64,000 nucleotides of DNA, from NCBI GenBank assembly GCA_019633425.1, contig WSUB01000067.1, positions 62,001-126,000 of the forward strand. Reading direction: 5' to 3'. How positions within the stretch are numbered: the first letter of the stretch is position 1; each line of letters starts with the position of its first letter. The translations under genes were made by a program, and so were the position numbers. The stretch comes from Tulasnella sp. 424 (Eukaryota > Basidiomycota > Agaricomycetes > Cantharellales > Tulasnellaceae). Below are positions 1-10,402 of this stretch, in pieces. The notes beneath the pieces are model-generated. The model saw nothing but the letters and a program-made list of their open reading frames with translations, was not told the origin of the DNA and ran no database searches.

Positions 1-1892
<1,892 letters not shown>

Positions 1893-2032
1893 CCTTGCAC
1901 TATTACCCGAGAGATTAGCGGAGCGAGGGGCCTTGAAGCTGAAGGTATGGGAGAAAATATGGGGAAGCGCCACGAAGCAAATTGGTTCAAGCACGAAAAT
2001 CAGTCCAGCACTCCGCATCCGCCGTTACTTCC
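1893..2032. promoter_or_regulatory. Divergent promoter between TRM8 and RRP41
   Basis: Only 140 nt separate the two start codons, which point outward, so both RNA-processing genes must be driven from this gap or from inside each other's leader. No TATA box is evident. That the two genes are co-expressed is an inference from the spacing. Confidence 0.6.
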
Positions 2033-2960
2033 ATGGTGAGCTCTGAAATTCCCATTCCAACAAAATTATCGACTCATACTGACGTCTGTTAGATAGTCCA
2101 GGGTTGAGCTCTTATCCATTCACAATTATCGCTCAGACGGGCGCCGACCCAAGGAGCTCCGGGACATCTCGCTATCACTCGGCACACATGGACATGCCGA
2201 TGGCTCTGCATCGGTTTCTCATGGTCTTACAAATGTATTGGTTACCGTTCATGGCCCTCGCGAAGCAAAGAGCCGAGCCAATACCCTCTTCGATCGTGCC
2301 GTGCTCAGCGTGAACGTCGACATACCTGTCTTTAGCGGTGGACAGGGCGGCAAGCGAGGAAGAAACGACAAGTGAGTAATCTGGAGACATCAAACCGCCT
2401 GGTTCGCTTATTCATTCTTCAGGCGAGTGTTAGAGTTCACATCTGCCATCAAGCAAACATTTGAGCCGATTGTTCAAACGCAGCTGTATCCCCGGTCCCA
2501 AATCGATATCTTTGTGCAAGTCCTCCAGCAAGATGGCGGTCTTCTTCAAACTAGCATTAACGCCTGCACTCTCGCGCTAATCGATGCTGGAATCGCTCTG
2601 ACAGACTACGTTTGTGCGGTCACCTGCGCACTGCACGACACAGTGCCCTTGCTGGACGTCACATCACTGGAGGAGTCGGACCTTCCGAACATCACGGCAG
2701 CAGTCTTACCTAGGAGTGGGAAGATCACGCTTTTAACCCTCGAAACACGTATCCATGTGGATAGGTTTGAAGAGATGTTCACACTGGCTGAAGACGCCGG
2801 GAAGGTGGTGCACGGGGAAATGCTGAGAGCAGTAACTGCAAGGACGGAACGACTCGTGAGAGCCATGGAGAAGGGGGGTGTACCAGACCATAGCAGAGCT
2901 GGAGTAGGACGACCAAGCGCTAGACGGGCAGAGATGGACATTGATATGGAGGATGTATGA
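2033..2960 (+). CDS. RRP41: Exosome core subunit RRP41 (RNase PH family)
   Basis: Subunit of the six-membered RNase PH ring of the RNA exosome, which degrades and trims RNA 3'-5' in nucleus and cytoplasm. In fungi the ring is structural rather than catalytic. Three exons give 271 residues: 2033-2035, 2097-2371 and 2423-2960. Exon 1 is just the ATG; the intron begins directly after it, and splicing at the TAG ending at 2096 yields MSRVELLSIHNYRSDGRR, which matches the start of yeast Ski6/Rrp41 (MSRLEIYS...DGRR). The other TAG, five nt upstream, puts a stop in frame. Visible family signatures are DGRRPKELRD, the QDGG stretch, INACTLALIDAGI and DTVPLLDVTSLEE. It ends 40 nt from the ARV1 stop on the other strand. 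A second PH subunit, RRP45, lies at 54.6-55.6 kb. Confidence 0.93.
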
Positions 2961-3000
2961 CTTGCAGCGGTGTATCAAGGAATCTTTTATCATAATGCGT

Positions 3001-4349
3001 CTACGGTATTGAATATCGCGTCCAACTTGCCATTTGGGCTGGCGCTAACCCAAGGATATCATCTATAAGGTAGACATAGCCCGACGTGAACGCCCATCCA
3101 GCGATAATGACGCTGGTAATGACGAATGGGTGCGTGTCTAGGACAACTAGAGCGGTAATTCCGTGAGCAAAATCACGAGCCTACGCGTTATGGTTGAAGC
3201 CTTACCCCGAAGCCCGAATCCTGCAGCCATTCCACCCAGCAAGTTTCGTACCAGCCATTCTCTATCCAAGATGAGGTCGTCGAACATATTCCATGCGTAC
3301 GTCAGCAAGGGGTAGTCGGCTAGATATGATGGTCCCTTCAGGCTCGACGGAGCCGACTGCACCGCTGGCCAAATGGACAGAAGAAATAGGAGGAAGAACT
3401 TGGTCAACGAGGCATACAGCAGAGCGAGAGGGATGTGGGGTAGACTAATGAGCCCAAGAACACGTCAGGGAGGAATGTTCAACGATCAAGAGACTCGACT
3501 AACCGGAATTCGCTAGCAACCTGTGGAGCGCCCTGGACGTTCTTGCTTCTCCACTTGGTAACGAATTGAGCTACAGGGACCAGTGAGACTGCGGCTAAAA
3601 GGATTCCGAGATGGAAGGCAATTGTCTCTGTAATATAGTAGGTCAGGGGCCCGAGGCTCGGCAGCCCATTGCATAGAATTCGGGCGTACCGCCGAGACAG
3701 TACAGAGAGACGTGAGCAAGGGTCCGAATCGGCGAATGTCTACCGCTCTGCGATACACTGTCCATAATAGGGTCTGTCCTTGCGGCGGAGGTGAGCATTT
3801 ACGGAAGCCGAAACATTTCAGTCAAAGGTACGCACATAATCGCACCCATCGAATGACTAAGAGGAAGGGCGTCAAGATGGTCCTTGATTGACACAACAAC
3901 AGAGGACTCACAGGAATCGATGATCAGAAGCCCTGTCCCAAGTTTAGCAATTCTCGACCATAGAACCTATCAATACCCTTTTCATCAGAGTAAGCTATGA
4001 GCAACCGGAACTATACATGCCTTGTCTGCAATCGGCGGCGCTTCGCGTTTCGGAGAGTCCCTTGATTCGTTGGTCAATTTCCTCGGCTCCGAACCTCTGT
4101 TGTAGATGAGATGTCGGAAGACGTCACGTTTAAGCAAGATGAGGTCGAGAACGAGGATAAACGGGTCGTGTTCAACATAGGGATCGGCAAATGCGTGGCA
4201 TTTTGGCTAGAGGAACGTAGGTGAGAAACGAAGTGCCAGCAGATTGTCGAGTCTAGACTCACACATTGCTCCAGTCTTAAGTTATACGCTGATTCATACA
4301 GTGTGTAGAGGTAAGAGACTGGTGTTGTGCAAGAGGTGCAGATTGGCAT
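3001..4349 (-). CDS. ARV1: ARV1-like sterol/lipid homeostasis protein
   Basis: ER membrane protein of the ARV1 family, linked in yeast to sterol distribution and GPI-anchor precursor handling. The start MPICTSCTTPVSYLYTLY carries the first CxxC; splicing from 4263 to 4206 joins it to LRLEQC-PKC, completing the N-terminal zinc-binding ARV1 homology domain. It is followed by HAFADPYVEHDPFI and DLILLKRDVFRHLIYNRG. Later exons encode several membrane segments, including ETIAFHLGILLAAVSLVPVA, LTKFFLLFLLSIWP and VITSVIIAGWAFTSGYVYLI, then the stop at 3001. The intron near 4025 seems to need a GC donor (AAG|GCATGT) to stay in phase with VLWSRIAKLGTGLLIID. The last intron uses an acceptor inside a short potential coding stretch; the nearer AG would cause a stop. 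Identity is clear; some inner exon edges are approximate. Confidence 0.88.
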
Positions 4350-4582
4350 TTAAAGGTTGCGCGGGCCCCGGGGGGACAGTATCCTGGAGGGGGATTGTAT
4401 CTTTACAAATAATGGCTCCTATGTTGCAGGATCTATGACATTTAGCCCTTGAAGAGTAAACAAGTCTAGAAGCCTCGAATAATGGAGTGTTTCGTGGTCG
4501 TCTCTGACCTGTTTGTCGACGCCCGGACAAACTCGGGATCGAGCAAACAGAACACCTCTGCAAAACTCCAAAACATTTCTGG
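4350..4582. promoter_or_regulatory. Divergent promoter of ARV1 and hydrolase copy 1
   Basis: A 233-nt gap between outward-pointing start codons. The same spacing and much of the sequence recur at 6603-6837, between the ARV1 fragment and hydrolase copy 2, so the duplication carried the whole two-way promoter with it. No specific protein-binding site can be named. Confidence 0.6.
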
Positions 4583-5961
4583 ATGCTTCAAGCCTCATCA
4601 AGAGCCTTGCGAAACGCTTCGTTTATTCGCGGAAATGTTAGCGTAAATGGACTAGGTTCGTTGAAGTACCGTCTATCATGATGGGTGTAGCTGATCACTC
4701 GTCCCCAACCTCCCAGGAAGATCAGCCGCATCCCTTCGTTGGGCACACAACACCGCTCCTGTCGGCTTAGCTTTCGAGGAGATACCGGCGAAAGACCCTT
4801 CGCCTGACTCTAAATTCCCCGGTCCTCTTGTTATCGTTCACGGACTCTTGTGAGTGCCTTTTACTCCTGGTGGGGCTAATTTTCAGGCTCACGCCCTCTT
4901 GCAGCGGTTCGAAGCAGAACTGGAGGTCTTTGGCTAAACGTTTCCATCAAACATTACATGCCCCCATTTACTCCCTCGTCAGTCGCAACTCAAGCCTACT
5001 CAGCCGAAACAGATTGCTGACGTGAGGAGTCTCCAGGACCTTCGGAACCATGGCCAATCGCCCCACAATGAAGTCATGGATTATACAAGCCTGGCAAACG
5101 ACATCATTGAGTTTTGCAAGGAGAAATCCCTAAAAAATATCAACTTGTTAGGTCATTCACTGTAAGCCCTCAGTGTTCAGACGCCGAACTGCGTGGATTT
5201 TGAACCTTCTGTTTTTATCTCGAAAAGTGGAGGCAAAGCCGTCATGGCCGCTGCACTTTCTCCAGACCTCCCTCCAGAGGTGCTGTCAAAGTTGATCGTC
5301 GTTGATATGTCCCCTGCAAGAGGACCTATTAGTGACGAATTCAAAACGTACCTGAAAGCTATGAAGGAAATCGAACATAAGCGGGTCAAAAGCCGCAAAG
5401 AGGCGGATGACGTTCTTCAGGCCTACGAACCCGTATGCCTTCTCTCTACAACTCCCGGTCCGCCTTCACCCACCTGACTTGAATCTCGATAGGATGTGTC
5501 GGTTCGCCAATTCTTGCTGACTAACCTCGACCGAGCCCCGACAGGAGCCACGCCACATCAGAAATTCCGAATACCGCTGGACATCTTAGACAAAGGGATT
5601 GACGGAATTGGCGATTTCCCATACGAACCCGATCATCGAAAATGGGAAGGAAAGACGTTGTTCGTCAAGGGTTCCAAGAGCAAATACATTAATCGCAGGA
5701 ATATACCTATTGCCAAAGAATACTTCCCGAACATGGAAATGATCACTCTTGAGGCGGGTCATTGGGGTACGAAACCAAATTGCCTTCACGAGCTCGCTTT
5801 TCTGACGCCTGGGTACCTTTTATCATCTGGTCTATTTAGTGCATGCCGAGCAGTGAGTTCAGACTTTGATCAACTCAAAGTCTTGTCGCTGACTTTATGT
5901 TCTCGCTTCCAGGCCTGTGGAATTCGTCAACCGCGTCTCAGAATTCATTTTACAACCCTAG
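4583..5961 (+). CDS. Alpha/beta hydrolase, ABHD11/IMO32 type, copy 1
   Basis: Predicted mitochondrial serine hydrolase related to human ABHD11 and yeast Imo32. Natural substrates in fungi are poorly known. The chain reads GPLVIVHGLL-FGSKQNWRSL (oxyanion region), APIYSL-DLRNHGQSPHNE, NLLGHSL-GGKAVMAAAL (nucleophile serine in GHSLGG), LIVVDMSPARGP, the acid-bearing segment before LFVKGSKSKYI, and LEAGHW-VHAEQ-PVEFVNRVSEFILQP with the catalytic histidine in GHWVH. A 13-nt exon at 5840-5852 supplies VHAEQ. The N-terminal exon starts MLQASSRALRNASFIRG, a likely mitochondrial presequence, but its donor site is uncertain: no splice that works in both copies keeps phase. No inactivating change is seen in the body of the protein. 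Confidence 0.87.
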
Positions 5962-6308
5962 AGCGAACCTCCTCCGAACATTTCGTACATTACACTACTT
6001 ATACTTCGATTCCGCGGATAATATATCACGAGCAGGATATCCTACGTGTCTCCTTGAGGACAGGGGCCCCATGAAGGCCATCACTCGGCGCATGGTTGTA
6101 GTTCACGGGGACGAGATACCCTGTGCGCTGTGTTTCGTTCACCTTCCGGCCAGTGGGCGTGGTATTTCAACGCGTGTTAAATTCCTGTTGAATGTCCCAT
6201 TCGATGAACTTTGGCTCTGATGCGACCTATATCTCTCTAACGGAATCGTTGACTATGCACCAAGTCTCAGTAGCTGAGAGCTCGTATCGTTTAAACGTTT
6301 GCTGTAGC

Positions 6309-6412
6309 AAGGATGGGAGGGACTGAAGTGCGCCTCAATAGGACGGGCCAGGCCACGGGTGTATCCCAGGATGATAGCAAGTCTGTTTCTTGGAGTAACT
6401 GCGAGATAATTG
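6309..6412 (+). pseudogene. Cut copy of the 8.7-kb reading frame
   Basis: About 100 nt matching 8709-8815, including the shared peptide TEVRLNRTGQAT. It is broken by small indels (near 6367 and 6392) and then ends where ARV1 sequence begins. It is a by-product of the tandem duplication with no start or stop of its own. Confidence 0.6.
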
Positions 6413-6602
6413 AACGGATCGTGTACAACATATGGATCGGCAAATGCGTGGCATTTTGGCTGGGGGAACGTAGGTGAGTAACGAAATATCAGCAGATTGT
6501 CGAGTCTAGAGTCACACATTGCTCCAGTCTCAAATTATACGCTGATTCATAAAGTGTGTAGAGGTACGAGACTGGTGTTGTGCAAGAGGTACAGATTGGC
6601 AT
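6413..6602 (-). pseudogene. Truncated 5' fragment of ARV1
   Basis: Reads MPICTSCTTPVSYLYTLY from an ATG at 6602, exactly as ARV1, then an intron and PKCHAFADPYVVHDPF, after which homology stops near 6415. All membrane segments are missing. The donor after the LEQC codons has changed from GTGAGT in the parent to GTGACT. The fragment keeps both CxxC motifs and the divergent promoter next to hydrolase copy 2, so a short transcript may still be made. A functional product is unlikely but a short zinc-binding peptide cannot be excluded. Confidence 0.82.
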
Positions 6603-6837
6603 TTTAAAGGTTGCGCCGGTCTCGCGGCTTACAGTACCTTAGAGGAGGGATGAAATAAGATTGGAGCTTCACGAATACTGGGATCTACGTTGCAGGATCT
6701 ATGGCATTCAGCCACTCGAAGAGTAGTGGAATAACGGAGTGTCGTGGTCGTCCCTGGACGGTGTTTGTCGACACCCGGACACAGTCGGGATCGAGCAAAC
6801 AGAACACCCTCACCAAAACCCCAAAAGATTAATCTGG

Positions 6838-8204
6838 ATGCTTCAAGCCTCATCAAGAGCCTTGCGAAGCGCTTCGCTTGTTCGTGAAAACCTTGGCGTA
6901 AATAGACTAGGTTCGCTGAAATGTCGTCTATCATATGACAAATGTAATTGACCTCGTCCGAATATCAGCTGCATCCCTTCGCTGGGCACACAGTAGCGCA
7001 CCCGTCGGCTTAGCTTTCGACGAGATCTCGGCGAAGGATCCTTCTCCTGACCCTAAATCTCCCGGTCCTCTTGTGATTGTTCACGGACTCTTGTGAGTGC
7101 CTTTGTTCTTGGTGGGAGAATTTGGACATACTCACACCCGCCCGCAGTGGTTCGAAGCAGAACTGGAGATCTTTAACCAAGCAGTTCCATCAAACATTGC
7201 ATGCCCCCATCTACTCCCTCGTCAGTCGCAACTTGAATCTTCTCAGCCACACTGGATTGTTGACCTGACGAATCTTCAGGACCTTCGGAACCATGGTCAA
7301 TCGCCCCACAATGAGGTCATGGATTATACAAGCATGGCAAACGATATCATTGAGTTTTGCAAGGAGAAATCCCTCAAAAATATCAACCTGTTAGGTCACT
7401 CACTGTAAGCCCTCAGTGTTAAGATGCCGGACTGCGAGAGATTTGAACCTCTGCTTCCGTCTTTGAAAGTGGAGGCAAAGCCGTCATGGCCGCTGCACTT
7501 TCTCCAGACCTCCCTCCAGAGGTACTGTCAAAGTTAATCGTCGTTGATATTTCCCCTGCAAGAGGACCTATGGGTGACGAATCCAAAACGTACCTGAAAG
7601 CTATGAAGGAAATCGAGCACAAGCAGGTCAAAACCCGCAAAGAGGCAGATGAGATCCTTCAAGCTTACGAACCCGTACGCCTTGTCCCAATAATCTCTGA
7701 CCCCCTTCACCACCTGATGTGACTCTCACTAGGACGTGTCGATTCGCCAATTCTTGCTGACTAACCTCGACAAAGCGCCGTCAGGAGCCACGCCACATCA
7801 GAAATTCCGAATACCGCTGGACATCTTGTACAATGCGATTGACGGAATTGGCGATTTCCCATACGAACCTGACCATCGAAAATGGGAAGGAAAGACGTTG
7901 TTCGTCAAGGGTTCCAAGAGCAAATATATTAACCGCAAGAACATACCCATCGCCAAAGAATATTTCCCGAATATGGAAGTGATCACACTTGAGGCGGGTC
8001 ATTGGGGTGCGGAAACCACGTTCAGACTGTGCGAACTCCCTATTCTGATGTCTGTGTGCCCTTTATCGCCCTGTCTGCTTAGTGCATGCCGAGCAGTGAG
8101 TTTGGGCTTTGATCGGCCCAAAGCCTTCTTGCTGACTCTGCGTTTCCGCTTTCAGGCCAGTGGAGTTCGTCAACCGCGTCTCGGAATTCATTCTACAACC
8201 CTAG
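6838..8204 (+). CDS. Alpha/beta hydrolase, ABHD11/IMO32 type, copy 2
   Basis: Paralogue of the gene at 4.6 kb with the same exon layout, including the 13-nt exon (8083-8095). It retains FGSKQNWRSLTKQFHQTLHA, DLRNHGQSPHNE, GHSL-GGKAVMAAA, VVDISPARGPMGDE, GSKSKYINRKNIPIAKEYF and GHW-VHAEQ-PVEFVNRVSEF. Differences from copy 1 are mostly conservative (KRVKSRKEADDV versus KQVKTRKEADEI), suggesting both are under constraint. The first exon reads MLQASSRALRSASLVR; here a GTGAAA donor after CTT GTT C would join in phase to PASLRWAHS, a site mutated in copy 1, so the two presequences may differ. It shares its promoter region only with the ARV1 fragment. Predicted mitochondrial; substrate unknown. Confidence 0.87.
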
Positions 8205-8308
8205 AGCAAGTACTCGCCGAACACTTCGTACATTACACTACTTATACTTCAGTTCTGCGGATAATATATCATGGACATGATCTTCTACGGCTCTCTCCAA
8301 GGACAGGG

Positions 8309-8487
8309 ACCGAATACTCTATTTTTGGTTTCCACGTCTCTGAACTCGTCGCGTGCACTTTGTTTCCTCCCCCTCCATCCCCTCTTTAGGCTTGGACTCT
8401 TGGTGGCCCTCGAATTGCTGATCTCGGTGAAACCGGATTCCGGATTTTGTTCTGGATCGTAGCGGATCGGTCTGAGCATCTGACATT
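8309..8487. other. Insertion/deletion difference between the duplicates
   Basis: About 180 nt downstream of hydrolase copy 2 have no match in the corresponding place (near 6066) downstream of copy 1, while both flanks match. No terminal repeats or target-site duplication are visible, so it could be a deletion in unit 1 as easily as an insertion in unit 2. Confidence 0.6.
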
Positions 8488-8685
8488 CCCATGAAGGCCA
8501 ACACTCGGTGCGTATTTGAAGTACACCGGGACAAGATCTTCTGTGAGCTGTATTCTGTTCGTCCCCCAGCCTGTGGGCGTCGTCTCTCAACGTGTGCTGT
8601 GCCCCATTCAACTGCAGTTGGAGGTCACGTTCGATGAACGCTGGCTGTAATGTGACCCGTATCTCTCTAACGGGATTTCTTGACC

Positions 8686-8920
8686 ATGCCCGTATTGTTT
8701 GCTGAAGCAGGGAGGGCAGGGACTGAGGTTCGTCTTAATAGGACGGGCCAGGCCACAGATGTATCCCTCAAAGATGATAGCAAGTTCTGTTTTCTTGGAG
8801 TAACTGCAGACGATTGGACGGATCTTTTGGAAGCGTTAGATGAGGCCTCTGTTTTTTCTGCCTTCGTCCAGAAAGAAAACACCATCGGCCAAGACTGCGG
8901 CGAGTTCCTCTCTGACTTGG
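8686..8920 (+). CDS. Unidentified reading frame, probably an exon
   Basis: Reads LFAEAGRAGTEVRLNRTG, then DVSLKDDSKFCFLGVTADDW and LLEALDEASVFSAF, ending at GEFLSDL before a possible GTGAGT donor at 8921. I do not recognise the family. It is taken as coding because, over the part duplicated at 6309-6412, four of the first differences (GAA/GAG, GTG/GTT, CGC/CGT, CTC/CTT) are silent third-position changes in this frame. No convincing start, partner exon or stop was found, so it may be a gene remnant. The opposite strand is also open but does not show that substitution pattern. Confidence 0.4.
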
Positions 8921-9000
8921 TGAGTATGCCTGGGGCACGGCCCATGCGCGAATTGGCTCGTGTGCGGGAGGTCAAATCCCTGCATACGACGGCAGCTTGA

Positions 9001-10402
9001 CGATTTGCTCGGACGCGAACCGCCTCCTTCCTCCCGATAAATAACGTAAACGACTTACTGCCGTCTTCGCCTGAAAAGGAATAGAGCAAGATGGGTGCAG
9101 CTCATCTGTGCTTGCGACTTGGAGGAAGGCGGCCGCTTAGGAAGAGAGACATAGCATCGAATCCTCCACGTGCGTTCCCAATTGTGAGAGTAAAGGGTTC
9201 TAAGGATGGCAGATGCAATGCAAAGGGCCGTGCATGTTCAAGAGAGGACAAAATCCCATCTCGAGAGGTGATTAAGCGGAAGTAGCCAGACATTGGAGGC
9301 TCACTAATCAACTTTCGGATAAAGTCAATCGTACGTGCTGGAGGAAATGAGACAATTTAGGTGGAAAGCCATAGGTGCTGCCTTTATCTCTGGCACGCCT
9401 TCTCTGGGATGGGGGCGACCAGCCCAAACGTTTTGGTTGGGCGTAGAACCCCGTAGGCTCGATGACTTCAATATTCCATTCATGGGCTAAATGCACCTGC
9501 CAGTATTCCCAGAACGGGGAGAAAATCGTGAAGAAAAGTAGCCCATGGCTACCCGCTGGCGGCTTGTTCGAATAGCAGACGGCATCGAGTGCTTGGCACA
9601 CAGTTCGAGTCGCTTAGGTAGCACATCCAATTCGCAGCACGGAGGCCACTTCGGACCGACCGCTCATGCTTTTGTTCTGACGATGTGAAAAGTGCCTGAA
9701 ATGGGCACGGCTTTGTTCGAGGGCGGGCACATCGTCTGTTTGCCGCATTTGTGTACAAGGGGGAATTCGCAATTGCTGCATTCTGCCTTTCTCTCGTCAA
9801 CGCCTGGCACTGGCGAAAGACACGAGGATGCCCTGAACACCCTTGAAGACGCTGGGCGCAGTGAGCTAGAAAGCGATATGAAGGTGAAGAGCGACAGAAA
9901 CTTTTTCCTTTTCCTGTGCGATAAGTGGACGATGACGATCAACACATAACGTACTGTCGCACCAGGGACGAGGCACGAGTCTCAGCTGATACGCGTGGCA
10001 GACGGCTGTCACATCTTTTCCATTCATTAAGAAAAAACAGAGAGTAGAATTGCCAGCGCTCGTCGACGACGATGTGGACGCTGACGGTGACCTTACTCAG
10101 CCTGGGAGCTGGTGGCGATGTCTGCGAACAGCAAAATTGGTATTGTTACCATGACAGCTTCAAGGGGGATCAATGAAGAATGCTGAGAAGTGTCTTCCCG
10201 AAGCAGCGGGTGTTTATCTTCTCACGGTTTGAATTCCATTCCTGACTACTCCTTCTCCTCTGGTCGACCGCTTTTGCTCTTCAAACCATTTCCCTCCAGT
10301 CGCCTCTTCCCTCCCCCCCTTCCTCTCGTCGCCGCCCCTCCCCCCGATACCCCCTTCCTTCCCGCTCTCTACTTTTCTTATCCTCAAGATCGACTCTTGG
10401 AC
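9001..10402. other. No confident gene; kinesin 5' flank
   Basis: Several short open frames exist on both strands, including a minus-strand one at 9308-9601, but none has a recognisable motif or a splice-consistent continuation. From about 10240 to 10400 the plus strand is strongly pyrimidine-rich (runs of CCTC, CCCC and TTCC), typical of a fungal core promoter and 5' UTR, and belongs to the kinesin gene. Confidence 0.5.

Larger units (their letters stand above)
4160..6415 (+). repeat. Tandem duplication, unit 1
   Basis: First copy of a direct repeat of about 2.25 kb. It begins inside ARV1 exon 2 and runs through the divergent promoter, the hydrolase gene and its 3' flank, then stops abruptly inside a short stretch (6305-6412) that resembles 8705-8815. 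Identity is high over exons and lower in introns. Boundaries were judged by eye and may be off by 10-20 nt. Confidence 0.85.
6416..8815 (+). repeat. Tandem duplication, unit 2
   Basis: Second copy of the repeat, starting where the ARV1 fragment abuts the cut downstream sequence near 6415. It is about 180 nt longer than unit 1, because 8309-8487 has no counterpart downstream of the first hydrolase gene. The sequence at 8705-8815 continues uninterrupted to about 9000, so this right end is probably the original arrangement and unit 1's right end is the new junction. Confidence 0.85.

Noticed and set aside
3147..3407. A UbiA-type prenyltransferase, suggested by REWLVRNLLGGMAAGFGL
   Set aside because: The spliced gene begins with the ARV1 zinc domain and has the ARV1 arrangement; the likeness is limited to one membrane segment.
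8309..8487. Small transposon in hydrolase copy 2 downstream region
   Set aside because: No terminal inverted repeats or target duplication; a deletion in the other copy explains it equally.
8667..9089. Minus-strand open frame of 140 codons
   Set aside because: Differences between the duplicated parts are not silent in this frame, while they are in the plus-strand frame, so it looks like a shadow.
9308..9601. Minus-strand frame with HLAHEWNIEVIEPTGFY
   Set aside because: Protein-like in places but no continuation by splicing, no motif and no support from repeats.
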